64,000 nt of DNA from CAWCLK01 sp963796225 (GTDB taxonomy: Bacteria > Actinomycetota > Nitriliruptoria > Nitriliruptorales > Nitriliruptoraceae). The stretch spans positions 219,216 to 283,215 of the forward strand of contig CAWCLK010000019.1 of assembly GCA_963796225.1 (NCBI GenBank), given 5' to 3'. Position 1 is the first letter of the stretch; each line of letters starts with the position of its first letter. Positions 1 to 8,590 of the stretch are shown here, piece after piece. The notes below the pieces were generated by a model, which worked only from the letters and a program-made list of their open reading frames with translations, ran no database searches and was not told the origin of the DNA. The translations under genes were made by a program, and so were the position numbers.

Positions 1-979
1 CGAAGGCCTCGTTGAGCTCGACCAGGTCCAGCTCGTCCAGCGACAGGCCCGCCCGCCCCAGGGCAGCCGCGGACGCAGGCACCGGCCCGATGCCCATGCG
101 GTGCGGCTCGACCCCGGCCACGCCCCACGACACCAGCCGCAGCAGCGGGGTCAGACCGAGCTCCTCGGCGGTCTCGGACGAGGTGACCACGCACACCGCC
201 GCCCCGTCGTTCTGCCCCGAGGCGTTGCCGGCCGTCACGGTCGCGTCGGGGTCCTGCGTGCCGCGCACGGGGCGCAGCGAGGCGAGCTTGTCGCGTTCGA
301 CCTCGGGGCGCGGGTGCTCGTCGACGTCCAGCACCGACACGTTGCCCTTGCGGTCGGTCACCTCGACGGGTGTGATCTCGGCCGCGAACCGGCCGTCGGC
401 CATCGCGGCGCCGGCCCGCTGCTGGGACGCGTACGCCAGGTCGTCCTGCGCCTCGCGCGAGATCGAGTACTCGGCCCGCAGGTTCTCGGCGGTCTCGAGC
501 ATCCCGCCCGGCACCGGGTGGTGCCTGCCCCCGGCGGTGATCCGGCCGCGGCCCAGCCGGTCGGCGAACTCGGTCGCGCCCTTCAGGCCCCAGCGGGCGC
601 CCAGCACGTAGTGCTCGGCCTGCGACATGTTCTCGGCGCCGCCGGCCAGCACCACGTCGGCCACGCCGGTCTGCACCCGCATCGCCGCGTCCAGCACTGC
701 CTGCAGCCCGGACCCGCACCGGCGGTCCAGCTGCGTCCCGGGCACCGACACCGGCATCCCTGCGTCCAGGGCCGCGACCCTGCCCAGCGCGGGCGCCTCG
801 CCGTTGGGGTAGCCCTGCCCGAGCACCACGTCGTCGACACGGGCGGGATCCAGGCCGGTGCGGTCGAGGACGGCCCGGATCACCGTCGAGGCCAGGTCCT
901 GGACCGGCACGTCCCGGAACATCCCACCGAACGCCCCGACGGCCGTCCGCAGGGGCGAGCAGATCACCGCGTCACGCAT
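1..979 (-). CDS. Thiolase (acetyl-CoA acyltransferase family), C-terminus cut by window edge
   Basis: Thiolase-family enzyme that condenses or cleaves acyl-CoA thioesters (acetoacetyl-CoA formation or the last step of beta-oxidation). About 326 residues are visible. The nucleophilic cysteine lies near residue 88 in QLDRRCGSGLQA, and the visible part ends in the thiolase motif LNEAF. The C-terminal GHP and CxG catalytic segments would lie beyond base 1. The start ATG at 979 shares one base with the stop of the upstream SDR gene (TGATG), so the two are translationally coupled. A thiolase paired with a FabG-like reductase fits acetoacetyl-CoA/3-hydroxyacyl metabolism. Direction of the reaction cannot be told from sequence. 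No stop codon is in the window. Confidence 0.93.
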   Translation of the reverse strand, partial: MRDAVICSPLRTAVGAFGGMFRDVPVQDLASTVIRAVLDRTGLDPARVDDVVLGQGYPNGEAPALGRVAALDAGMPVSVPGTQLDRRCGSGLQAVLDAAMRVQTGVADVVLAGGAENMSQAEHYVLGARWGLKGATEFADRLGRGRITAGGRHHPVPGGMLETAENLRAEYSISREAQDDLAYASQQRAGAAMADGRFAAEITPVEVTDRKGNVSVLDVDEHPRPEVERDKLASLRPVRGTQDPDATVTAGNASGQNDGAAVCVVTSSETAEELGLTPLLRLVSWGVAGVEPHRMGIGPVPASAAALGRAGLSLDELDLVELNEAF

Positions 980-1713
980 CACATGTGCCTCCCGCCGGCC
1001 ACCTCGATGGTGATGCCGGTGATGTAGCTGGACATGTCACTGGCAAGGAACAGCGCCGCGTCGGCCACCTCCGACGGCTCGCCCGCCCGGCCCAACGGGA
1101 TGCCCTCGACCTTGGACTGGAACACCTCGTCGGGCATCGCCTGCGTCATCGCCGTGTTGATCAGGCCCGGCTGGATCGCGTTGGCCCGGATCCCGAACCG
1201 CGCCCCCTCGCGGGCCGTGGCCTTGGTCATCCCCACGATCCCGGCCTTGGCCGCTGCGTAGTTGGTCTGCCCGAGGTTGCCGATCTTCCCGGAGATCGAG
1301 CTCATGTTCACGATCGCCCCGCCCCCGTCGCGCGAGCGCATGTGGGTCAGCGCCGCCCGCGAGCACAGCCACGTGCCCTGCAGGTGCACCTCCATCACCG
1401 CCCGGAAGTCCGCCAGCGACAGCTTGTGCATCATCCCGTCGCGGGTGATGCCGGCGTTGTTCACCAGCACGTCCAGCCGCCCGTGCCGGTCCACCACCCC
1501 GTCCACGAGCGCCTCGACGCTGGCCTCCTCGACGACGTTGCACGGCACGCCCTCGGCCTCGTCCCCCAGGCCCGTCGCCGCCATCCTGGCCTGGTCGCCG
1601 TCCAGGTCGGCCACCACCACCGTCGCCCCGTTGGTGTGGAACTTCTCCGCGATCGACAGGCCGATGCCCTGCGCGCCGCCCGTCACGATCACGACCTTGT
1701 CCTGCAGCAGCAT
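979..1713 (-). CDS. Short-chain dehydrogenase/reductase, FabG/PhaB-like
   Basis: Classical SDR of 244 residues, cytosolic NAD(P)-dependent oxidoreductase. Visible motifs: cofactor loop TGGAQGIG near residues 11-18, structural NNAG near 85-88, catalytic Ser near 138-139, Tyr152 and Lys156 (YAAAK). An upstream ATG at 1755 is in frame but adds an unconserved 14-residue leader; the ATG at 1713 directly precedes the first beta strand (MLLQDKVVIVTGG), so it is preferred. It overlaps the thiolase gene by one base. The pairing suggests reduction of 3-oxoacyl-CoA or acetoacetyl-CoA; exact substrate is inferred only. Confidence 0.9.
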   Translation of the reverse strand: MLLQDKVVIVTGGAQGIGLSIAEKFHTNGATVVVADLDGDQARMAATGLGDEAEGVPCNVVEEASVEALVDGVVDRHGRLDVLVNNAGITRDGMMHKLSLADFRAVMEVHLQGTWLCSRAALTHMRSRDGGGAIVNMSSISGKIGNLGQTNYAAAKAGIVGMTKATAREGARFGIRANAIQPGLINTAMTQAMPDEVFQSKVEGIPLGRAGEPSEVADAALFLASDMSSYITGITIEVAGGRHM

Positions 1714-1797
1714 CCGTGGTCCTGTCCCGTCGGTCAGTCGGTCGAGGCCACGCAAGCAGCCCGGGCCGCCGGCCGCAACGTCACCGCGGCCCGGCGG

Positions 1798-3183
1798 TCA
1801 GGTGGCCGGCTGCTCGTCGTCGTCCTGGGGTTCGAGTCGGGCGACGCGTTCCCGGCGCTGGCACGCGGCCCGGGCCTGGCGCGCGACACGCTCGACCCGG
1901 TCGCGCTCGGTGCCGGACAGGTCGGCGTCCTCGGCCCGTTCCACGGTGGCGTCGATCTGGGTGTGGACCGCCTCGACCCGGTCGTCGTCCCGGGCGGTCT
2001 CGGCGACGTCGGTGAGCATGCGCAGCAGCGCGGTGAGCAGCGCCGGCTCGCCCCGCCCGTACCGCCGCGGCTGGTCGCAGGCCAGGGCCAGCAGCTCGCC
2101 GAAGGTGGACATCGAGGCGGAGGCGCGCACACGGCCCTCGGCGTCACGTCGCACGGCCACCGGCGAGGGCGCCCGGGCCAGCTCGCTCAGGACGACGGCC
2201 ATGGCGTCGATCGCCGCGACGGCGCTGGTGGGGTCGTTCACGCCCGGGGACAGGGCGCGCGCAGCGATGTCGACGAGCTGGCGGATGCCGAAGGCCACGT
2301 CCTCGTCGAGGCTGCGGTCGACCCCGAGGTGGATGCCCCCGTGGACCTCGCGGGCGAGCGCCTCGACCTCGTCGTCGTCGAGGTCGGCGTGCTCCTCCAC
2401 CGGCCAGGCCCATCCGAGGGTGGTCCCGGCGGTGACGTGCACGCCGACGGCCGGCGCGAGCCGCAGGGCGACGCCGTGCCGGATGGCGGTGTCGCCGAGG
2501 CTGTCCAGCCGGATCGCCTGCAGGTAGCCGGAGCGACGGGCCCGCAGCACGACGCGGTCGGACGGCACGTCGGGCAGCTCCTGGTCGGGGTCGGCGACGC
2601 CGTCCTCGTCGTCGCCCCGTCCACGGGTGCGATGCACGGCGGCCAGGGTGTCCCGGCGCAGCTCGCGCAGCACGGTCTCGAGCCGCAGCTGCTGGGTGAG
2701 GTGGTGGAAGAAGTAGACGAGCATCCCCACGGAGGCGGCCGTGAGCAGCAGCCCCACCCCGACGGCGAGGTCGGGCACGAACCCGGCGGTGTCGTCGGTG
2801 GGGCTGCGGACGCTGCGCTGCACCGTCAGCGTGTACGCGAAGGTGCCGAGGAAGACGCTGAGCACGGCCTGGTTGCCGCGGTCGGCGAGGAACGAGGACA
2901 GCAGGCGGGGCGTGAACTGGGACGCGGCGACCTGCAGGGCGACGACCGTCAGCGAGAAGGTCAGGCCGGTGACCGTGATGACCGAGCCGGCGACGGTGGA
3001 CAGGATCGCCCGCGCCCCCTCGGGCGTCCCGCCGAACCGCGCGAGGCCCCCGACGTCGGACGGCTGCACGCCGACCAGCAGCTCCGCGGACACCACGGCC
3101 GCCACGATCGAGACCGCCGGCCAGAACCACAGGGCTCGGACCATCCGCCCCCACAGCGTGGACAGGCGCAGCGACAGGTCCAC
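1798..3183 (-). CDS. DUF2254-family predicted membrane protein
   Basis: 461-residue integral membrane protein resembling the DUF2254 family of unknown function. The N-terminal third has about four hydrophobic segments (around residues 15-40, 60-80, 105-125 and 135-155). A soluble, acidic C-terminal region follows, with VNDPTSAVAAIDAM, a stretch typical of the family. It lies downstream of the ABC exporter genes on the same strand with a 55-base gap, so co-transcription is possible but not shown. No catalytic motif was seen. Confidence 0.8.
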   Translation of the reverse strand: MDLSLRLSTLWGRMVRALWFWPAVSIVAAVVSAELLVGVQPSDVGGLARFGGTPEGARAILSTVAGSVITVTGLTFSLTVVALQVAASQFTPRLLSSFLADRGNQAVLSVFLGTFAYTLTVQRSVRSPTDDTAGFVPDLAVGVGLLLTAASVGMLVYFFHHLTQQLRLETVLRELRRDTLAAVHRTRGRGDDEDGVADPDQELPDVPSDRVVLRARRSGYLQAIRLDSLGDTAIRHGVALRLAPAVGVHVTAGTTLGWAWPVEEHADLDDDEVEALAREVHGGIHLGVDRSLDEDVAFGIRQLVDIAARALSPGVNDPTSAVAAIDAMAVVLSELARAPSPVAVRRDAEGRVRASASMSTFGELLALACDQPRRYGRGEPALLTALLRMLTDVAETARDDDRVEAVHTQIDATVERAEDADLSGTERDRVERVARQARAACQRRERVARLEPQDDDEQPAT

Positions 3184-3238
3184 GCGCCCTCCTCCACTCG
3201 GTGGGCGCGACGATAGGTGCCGGACGCGGGCGGTGGGT

Positions 3239-4048
3239 CTACCGCGCCCCGACGCGCTTGAAGCGGGCGATGGACAACGGCGCGAACACGGCGATGATCC
3301 CGACGATCCAGAGGAGGGTGTAGGCCACCGGATGCCGCATCGACCACGGCGCCGAGTCGGTGGCCGCCACGGGCAGCACGTTGCCGAACAGCTCGCGCGA
3401 CGCCTGCGTGACCGTCGACACCGGGTTCCACTCGGCGAAGGCCTTGAGCGGTCCCGGGAAGTTGTCGATCGGGACGAACGCGTTCGAGATGAACGTCGCC
3501 GGCATGATCACCATGAACGAGGCGTTGTTGATCACCTCGACGCTGGGGACGATCAGCCCGACGAACGCCATGATCCACGACACGGCGTACGCGAACCCGA
3601 GCAGCAGCAGGAACCCCACGATCGCATCGAGCAGCGATCCCCGGATGCGCCAGCCCACGACCAGCCCGGTGATCGCCATGATCGCGATCGACAGGACGTT
3701 GTAGACGATGTCGCTGGCGGTCCGGCCGACCAGCACGGCCGACCGGGACATGGGCAGCGACCGGAACCGGTTGATGATGCCCTTCTGCAGGTCCTCGGCC
3801 AGCCCCGCCCCGGTGAAGGTGGCACCGAACACGACGGTCTGGGCGAAGATGCCGGCGATCAGGAACTCGCGGTAGCTGACGTCGCCGGGCACGTCGATCG
3901 CGGACCCGAACACGTACGCGAACAGCAGCACGAACATGATCGGCGAGATCAGGACGAACACGAGCACCTCGGGCACCCGCTTGATCTTGATGAGGTTGCG
4001 CCGCGCGATGACAGCGCCATCGGCCAGGGCCCATCGAAGCTCGTTCAT
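3239..4048 (-). CDS. ABC-2 type transporter permease (DrrB-like)
   Basis: 269-residue membrane subunit of an ABC-2 exporter. About six hydrophobic segments follow a short amphipathic N-terminus, and the central region has the family-typical pattern LVIGWRI-like/NNASFMVIMPATFISNAF. It overlaps the ATPase gene by four bases (ATGA at 4045-4048), so both subunits are made together. DrrAB-type pairs export hydrophobic drugs or lipids across the cytoplasmic membrane; the substrate here is unknown. Confidence 0.88.
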   Translation of the reverse strand: MNELRWALADGAVIARRNLIKIKRVPEVLVFVLISPIMFVLLFAYVFGSAIDVPGDVSYREFLIAGIFAQTVVFGATFTGAGLAEDLQKGIINRFRSLPMSRSAVLVGRTASDIVYNVLSIAIMAITGLVVGWRIRGSLLDAIVGFLLLLGFAYAVSWIMAFVGLIVPSVEVINNASFMVIMPATFISNAFVPIDNFPGPLKAFAEWNPVSTVTQASRELFGNVLPVAATDSAPWSMRHPVAYTLLWIVGIIAVFAPLSIARFKRVGAR

Positions 4049-5049
4049 CGCGCCACCTCCTGCGGCTGCGGCGTGTCGGTGCCGCCACGATCCGCGGCGG
4101 GTTGTTCGTGTTCGGCCACATGGCCGGTCAGCGACAGGAACACGTCGTCGAGCGTCGGGCGACGCAGCCCCACGTCGGCGACCGCGACGCCCGCGGCGTC
4201 GAGCTCGCGTAGTGCCTGGGTCAGCACCGGCGCCCCGCCGACGACCGGCGCCGTCAGGGCGTGGTCGTGCTCGTCGACCTGCACCTCGCCGACCGCATGC
4301 CGTTCCAGGACCACCCGGCCCGCGTCGAGGTCGGCGGCGTCGGCGACGGTGACCTCGATGCGTTCGCCGCCCACCTCGGCCTTGAGCTGGTCGGCGGTCC
4401 CGTGGGCGATGGCCCGCCCGTGGTCGATCACCATGATGTCGTCCGCGAGGTGGTCGGCCTCCTCGAGGTACTGGGTGGTCAGCAGCAGGGTCGTGCCCCG
4501 TGCCACGAGGTCACGGATGACGGCCCACAGGTCGGTGCGGCTGCGCGGGTCGAGCCCGGTGGTGGGTTCGTCGAGGAACAGCACCGTCGGCTCGGCGACC
4601 AGCGCCCCGGCCAGGTCCAGCCGGCGGCGCATGCCGCCGGAGTAGGTCTTGACGGGGCGGTCGCCGGCGTCGGTCAGGTCGAAGACCTCGAGCAGGTCGC
4701 GCGCCCGCTGGCGCGAGGGCCCCTTGCCCAGGCGGTACAGCCGGCCGATCATGTCGAGGTTCTCGAAGCCGGTCAGGTGCTCGTCGACGGCCGCGTACTG
4801 CCCCGAGAGGCCGATGCGACGACGGACCTCCTCGGGGTCCTCGCGGACGTCGGCGCCAGCGACCATCGCGGCGCCCTCGTCCGGTTCGAGCAGTGTGGTG
4901 AGGATCGACACGGCGGTGGTCTTGCCGGCCCCGTTGGGACCGAGCAGGCCCAGCACCGAGCCCTCCTCGACGTTCAGGTCCAGCCCCGCGAGGGCGACGA
5001 CGTCGCCATAGCGCTTGACCAGGCCCGTGGCGGTGATCACGGCGTTCAT
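4045..5049 (-). CDS. ABC transporter ATP-binding protein (DrrA-like)
   Basis: 334-residue ATPase of the daunorubicin-resistance exporter type. Walker A GPNGAGKT is at residues 37-44, the signature is YSGGMRRRL (about 138) and Walker B is FLDEPTTGLD. The C-terminal extension after about residue 220 is typical of DrrA. The ATG at 5049 follows a purine-rich GGGGAGAGC ribosome site; the longer in-frame start at 5154 adds 35 unconserved residues that run through the inverted repeat at 5124-5148. It is the first gene of the exporter operon. Confidence 0.9.
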   Translation of the reverse strand: MNAVITATGLVKRYGDVVALAGLDLNVEEGSVLGLLGPNGAGKTTAVSILTTLLEPDEGAAMVAGADVREDPEEVRRRIGLSGQYAAVDEHLTGFENLDMIGRLYRLGKGPSRQRARDLLEVFDLTDAGDRPVKTYSGGMRRRLDLAGALVAEPTVLFLDEPTTGLDPRSRTDLWAVIRDLVARGTTLLLTTQYLEEADHLADDIMVIDHGRAIAHGTADQLKAEVGGERIEVTVADAADLDAGRVVLERHAVGEVQVDEHDHALTAPVVGGAPVLTQALRELDAAGVAVADVGLRRPTLDDVFLSLTGHVAEHEQPAADRGGTDTPQPQEVAR

Positions 5050-5102
5050 GCAGCTCTCCCCTGCACGTGACCCCGAGGTCCCGGGGCCGTGGCGAAGCCT
5101 CG

Positions 5103-5148
5103 ACCCTACGAACGGGCTGTGACATCTCCGTCGGGCTCCGATGGAGAT
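5103..5148 (-). promoter_or_regulatory. Candidate promoter/operator of the ABC exporter operon
   Basis: An 11-bp inverted repeat (ATCTCCGTCGG - GCT - CCGATGGAGAT, one G/T mismatch, 5124-5148) sits between the SDR stop at 5209 and the ABC ATPase start at 5049. On the minus strand TAGGGT (5108-5103) is a plausible -10 element, and the repeat would cover the -35 region. This is where a repressor of a drug exporter would be expected to bind. It could instead be a stem-loop terminator of the upstream SDR; no T-run follows. Both readings are inference. Confidence 0.4.
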
Positions 5149-5208
5149 CTTCAACGCCGGGCTCGCCGGCCCTGCGTCCCCGAGCGCGCCCGGCGCGCGG
5201 GCGACGGT

Positions 5209-5973
5209 CTAGCGGGGCGCCATGCGGATGGCGCCGTCGAGTCGGATGACCTCGCCGTTGAGCATCGGGTTGACCACGATGTGGTGGGCCATGAGCGCGA
5301 ACTCGGACGGGTCGCCCAGCCGGGACGGGTGCGGGACCTGGTTGCCCAGCGAGTCCAGCGCCTCCTTCGGCAGCCCCATCAGCAGCGGGGTCATGAACAG
5401 GCCCGGGGCGATCGTCATGACCCGGATCTGCTTGTCGGCCAGGTCCCGGGCCAGGGGCAGCGTCATCCCGACGATCCCGCCCTTGGACGCCGAGTAGGCC
5501 GCCTGGCCGATCTGGCCGTCGAACGCGGCGGCCGAGGCGGTGTTGACGATCACGCCCCGCTCCTCGCCGACCGGGTCGTGGGCGACCATCCGCGCGGCCG
5601 CCAGCCGGATCACGTTGAACGTGCCGACCAGGTTGACGTTGACCACGTTGACGAACCAGTCCAGGTCCGCCGGGGTGCCGTCCTTGCCGACCACGCGCTT
5701 GGCCGGACCGATCCCGGCGCAGTTGACCGCGATGCGCAGGGGCCCGAGCTCGTCGGCCACGTCCAGCGCCGCCGACACCGCGTCCTCGTCGGTGACGTCG
5801 GCGGGCGAGAACGCCACGGCGTCGCCCAGCTCCTCGGCGATCGCCGCCCCGTCCGAGGACGGCAGGTCGATGATCACGACCTTCGCCCCGTCGTCGACCA
5901 GCTTGCGCACCGTGGCCAGGCCGAGGCCCGAGGCCCCTCCGGTCACGACGGCGGCGGCACCTGCACACTCCAT
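5209..5973 (-). CDS. SDR oxidoreductase, 3-hydroxyacyl-CoA dehydrogenase type 2-like
   Basis: 254-residue classical SDR most like the HSD17B10 / 3-hydroxyacyl-CoA dehydrogenase type 2 group. It carries TGGASGLG (residues 11-18), NCAG (near 84-87), Ser147, Tyr160 and Lys164. Asp36 after the second strand (VVIIDLP) predicts a preference for NAD. The long loop around residues 90-110 before NVNLVGTFNV and the C-terminal PHPSRLGDPSEFA are typical of this group. The ATG at 5973 is used because the sequence upstream of it in the longer reading frame is not conserved-looking. It is monocistronic and divergent from the GGDEF-like gene. Confidence 0.88.
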   Translation of the reverse strand: MECAGAAAVVTGGASGLGLATVRKLVDDGAKVVIIDLPSSDGAAIAEELGDAVAFSPADVTDEDAVSAALDVADELGPLRIAVNCAGIGPAKRVVGKDGTPADLDWFVNVVNVNLVGTFNVIRLAAARMVAHDPVGEERGVIVNTASAAAFDGQIGQAAYSASKGGIVGMTLPLARDLADKQIRVMTIAPGLFMTPLLMGLPKEALDSLGNQVPHPSRLGDPSEFALMAHHIVVNPMLNGEVIRLDGAIRMAPR

Positions 5974-6144
5974 GGACGAGCCTCGGGTCGGGTCGGCCCG
6001 TGATCCTAGGAACTCGCGGGCACGCGCCGATCCGGATCGCCCTCGCATCGGCCAACCGCGGCCCATACGGTGGGGGGTCGCACTCCGCTCGCACGCACCC
6101 CTGCCCTCGGTGGCCGACGGATCCTGCGTCGACCGAGGACGTCC

Positions 6145-7019
6145 ATGCCGACTTCCGACCGCCCCCGCCACGCCGGCCGCGCATCGCGGACCGGCTTCGT
6201 GCGCTGCTCGCCCCGCCCACCCCCGCGTCCCGTCCCGACCCGGTCACGGGCAGGCCGATCACCTCCGCGGACGTGGTCAGCTGGGCGACCCGCGAGCTGC
6301 TGCACGCCGAGTCCACCGAGGAGGTCGCGGGCATCGTCGCCCGGACCGTGGACCGGCTCGGTGGCCACGTGGTGCCGGCCGGTGCCGACGACCCGGACGC
6401 CCTGCCGCTCGACGTCAGCTTCGGCGTGTCCGAGCCCATGCTGCCGACGGCACCCGTCGGCTCGGCGGCGCGTGCCGACCTCGAACGCCACCTCCCCGGC
6501 CTCGTGTCCGACGCCCGACGGGCAGCCGACATCGTGCTGCGGACCGCCCACCTGTCGGCCGACGTGGCCACCGACTCCCACACCGGGCTCGAGACCCGGG
6601 CCAGCTTCGTCCGCGAGCTGCACCGCCTGCGCCGTGACGACGCGGTCGTGGTCGTCCGCCTCACCGTCCCCGAACCGGATCCCGGCGACGAGGACGAGCT
6701 CGACGAGGCCGTCACGGCGTTCGCCGCCCACCTGCTCGCCCGGCTGCATCCCGGTGACCACGCGGCCCTGATCGAGGAGGACGAGTTCGGGGTCCTGCTC
6801 CGCGGCACCGGCACCGCCGGCACCACCGTGGCGGTGGCGCGGCTGCGCAGCGGATGGGAGCAGGAGCACCCCGACATCACCCTCACGGTCGGCGTGGCGC
6901 CGTTCCGCGACAGCGGCACGGCCAGCCTCCAGGCCGCCTACGCGCGGCTGGACCGCGAGCTCGCCGGCGACGACGCCGACCACGAGGGCGCCCCGCCCCC
7001 CGAGAGGAGCACCCCGTGA
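6145..7019 (+). CDS. Degenerate GGDEF-domain protein (apparent frameshift)
   Basis: Protein of about 291 residues. The N-terminal part is helical and unrecognised. The C-terminal half looks like a GGDEF domain: DSHTGLETRASF matches the D-x-x-T-G-L-x-x-R-x-x-F entry motif, and EEDEFGVLL stands where GG(D/E)EF-xx-L would be. Loss of both glycines predicts no diguanylate cyclase activity; it may bind GTP or act as a scaffold. The ATG at 6145 has a GAGGA site (6135-6139) and follows a TACGGT -10 candidate (6066-6071). To enter the long frame it needs one extra C in the run at 6162-6166. The alternative start (GTG 6000) lies upstream of that promoter and needs no correction. The stop overlaps the next start (GTGA). 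Confidence 0.7.
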
Positions 7020-7327
7020 CCCGGCTCGGATCCCACGTCGTCAGCAGCCACCTGCAGATCGACCCCGACGGGGCCGTGACCCTCGAGCAGGCCTTCGCGG
7101 ACCGGTTGGGCGAGGTCGAGGACGCGCCGGGCTTCCAGCACCTCGAGGTCTGGCGCGACACCGCCGCCCCGGGGCGGTACGTGATGGTGAGCTGGTGGGA
7201 CAGCGCGGAGGCGTTCCGGTCCTACATGGGCTCGGACGCCCACCGCCGCTCGCACGCTCGGATCCCGCGGGACCCGCACGCCCCGCACGCCGTGACCGTG
7301 GACCGGTTCGAGGTGGTGGCGCGATGA
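7016..7327 (+). CDS. Antibiotic-biosynthesis-monooxygenase (ABM)-fold protein
   Basis: 103-residue single ABM-like ferredoxin-fold domain: beta strand, a long helix with HLEVWRDT, then YVMVSWWDSAEAFRSYMGS, the pattern of heme-degrading monooxygenase/ABM relatives. The GTG at 7016 overlaps the preceding stop and has a good AGGAG site at 7005-7009. Its own stop overlaps the next start (ATGA). It is therefore made together with the GGDEF-like and B12-binding proteins. Members bind heme or quinone-like ligands; which applies here is not visible. Confidence 0.75.
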   Translation: MTRLGSHVVSSHLQIDPDGAVTLEQAFADRLGEVEDAPGFQHLEVWRDTAAPGRYVMVSWWDSAEAFRSYMGSDAHRRSHARIPRDPHAPHAVTVDRFEVVAR

Positions 7328-8352
7328 TCACCGCGGCCCTGCCGGCCACGCCGCCGCCCCTGCCGACCGTCGACGACTTCCTGCAGCAGGTCGCCCGGGG
7401 TGACGGGGCGTCGGCCCTGCACCTGGTCGCCGAGCACATGCGGCTCGGCGGGGCCGCCACCGAGGTGGTGTCCGACCTGCTGGCCCCGGCCCAGCGGACC
7501 GTGGGCGAACGGTGGCACGCCGGCACGTGGTCGGTGGCGGACGAGCACGCCGCCAGTGCGGTGGTCGAGGACGCCCTCGGGGTCCTGGCGGCGCACGTGC
7601 CACGGTCCACCGGGACCCAACGCCTCACGCTGGTGTGTGCCGAGGGCGAATGGCACACCACGCCGGCCCGCATGGCGGCGGTGACGCTGCGCGACGTCGG
7701 CTGGCACGTGGACTTCCTGGGCGGGTCGACCCCGACGGACCACCTCCGGTCCGCCCTGACCCACACCCGCCCGCAGGTCCTGGCGGTCAGCGCGACGCTG
7801 CCGCTGGCCCTGCCCGGTGTCGCCCGCGTCGTCGAGGTGGCCCACGCGCTCGAGGTCCCGGTGCTGGTGGGTGGTGGGGCGCTGACGGCCCACCGGGCCC
7901 GCATGCTCGACGCCGACGGCCACGCCGACGACCTGGCCGGGGCGGCGTCGATGCTGACGGGCTGGCTCGACCAGCCACCGACCCGGCTGCTCGAGCACCA
8001 CGACCCCGAGTGGCGTCGCGAACACGGCGTCCTCGCCGACCGCCACGACGACCTGGTCGCGGCGTCGTTCGTGCTGCTCGAGCAGCGCGTGCCCCAGATG
8101 CGCGACTACACGCCGGCCCAGCTCGACCACACCCGACGCGACCTCGCCACGACGCTGCGGTTCCTCGAGGCCGCCCTGCTGGTCGAGGACCCGGGCCTGT
8201 TCGACGAGTACGCGGCATGGCTGCGGTCGCTGCTCGAGCACCGGGGGGTGCCCGTCGCCGTGCTGCGGATCTCCTTCGACGCCCTCGCCGACGCGATGGG
8301 CAGCGACCTGGTCGAGACGCGGGCCCTGCTGGCCACCGACCTCGGGGCCTGA
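7324..8352 (+). CDS. Cobalamin-binding sensor protein, CarH-like cap plus B12 fold
   Basis: 342 residues. Residues about 15-95 form a helical B12-binding cap (B12-binding_2 type), with Trp64, Glu74 and His75. The Trp-to-Glu-His spacing of ten equals that of the photoreceptor CarH, whose adenosylcobalamin contacts are Trp131/Glu141/His142. Residues about 98-215 are the Rossmann B12 domain: EGEWHTTP supplies the lower-ligand His111, with a Ser-rich SATL loop and LVGGGAL at the expected places. Residues about 240-342 form an unassigned helical domain instead of the MerR HTH of CarH, so output is likely by protein contact. It is the last gene of the unit starting at 6145. Light or cobalamin sensing is inference. 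Confidence 0.82.
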   Translation: MITAALPATPPPLPTVDDFLQQVARGDGASALHLVAEHMRLGGAATEVVSDLLAPAQRTVGERWHAGTWSVADEHAASAVVEDALGVLAAHVPRSTGTQRLTLVCAEGEWHTTPARMAAVTLRDVGWHVDFLGGSTPTDHLRSALTHTRPQVLAVSATLPLALPGVARVVEVAHALEVPVLVGGGALTAHRARMLDADGHADDLAGAASMLTGWLDQPPTRLLEHHDPEWRREHGVLADRHDDLVAASFVLLEQRVPQMRDYTPAQLDHTRRDLATTLRFLEAALLVEDPGLFDEYAAWLRSLLEHRGVPVAVLRISFDALADAMGSDLVETRALLATDLGA

Positions 8353-8353
8353 C

Positions 8354-8370
8354 GGACGCCCGGGGCGTCC
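8354..8370. terminator. Bidirectional hairpin between convergent genes
   Basis: Perfect inverted repeat GGACGCC-CGG-GGCGTCC directly after the stop of the B12 gene (8352) and just before the stop of the converging small gene (8378). There is no T-run, as is usual for terminators in very GC-rich genomes. Confidence 0.6.
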
Positions 8371-8377
8371 CGGCGCA

Positions 8378-8590
8378 TCACCCGAAGACCCACCACGCGC
8401 CCAGGCCGAGCAGCAGCACGTCGACGGCGCTGACGCCCACCACCAGCACCCGCAGGTCCAGCCGGCGGGCGTCGGCGGTCTGGGTGTGCCCCGCAGCCGG
8501 CGTGCGGCACACCGGGCACGCCCCGTCGGTGAGCGCCGGGCGGTAGTCCACCTCGCAGCGGGCACAGGTGTGGGCGGACGGGGCCGTCAT
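8378..8590 (-). CDS. Small zinc-ribbon membrane protein
   Basis: 70-residue protein. The N-terminal half has two Cys pairs (CARC and CPVC, 16 residues apart) that can form a zinc ribbon, and the C-terminal half is one transmembrane helix ending in AWWVFG. The ATG at 8590 overlaps the stop of the preceding surface protein (ATGA) once that gene is read through its frameshift. It is therefore the last gene of the LIV-type ABC operon. Function is unknown; the zinc ribbon would face one side of the membrane. Confidence 0.65.
   Translation of the reverse strand: MTAPSAHTCARCEVDYRPALTDGACPVCRTPAAGHTQTADARRLDLRVLVVGVSAVDVLLLGLGAWWVFG

Noticed and set aside
1825..1850. GGTTCGAGTC resembling a tRNA T-arm
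   Set aside because: It lies inside the DUF2254 coding frame and no acceptor stem, D-arm or anticodon arm surrounds it. No tRNA was found anywhere in the window.
985..3216. 743-codon plus-strand ORF and other long Arg/Pro/His-rich ORFs opposite real genes across the window
   Set aside because: They are antisense shadows: in very GC-rich coding DNA stop codons are rare in all frames, and these frames lack domains, ribosome sites and normal third-position bias.
6000..6144. GTG start at 6000 for the GGDEF-like gene
   Set aside because: It is upstream of the TACGGT promoter candidate (6066-6071), has no ribosome site and gives a Pro/Arg-rich leader. The ATG at 6145 with GAGGA is better if one C is missing, although it needs that correction.
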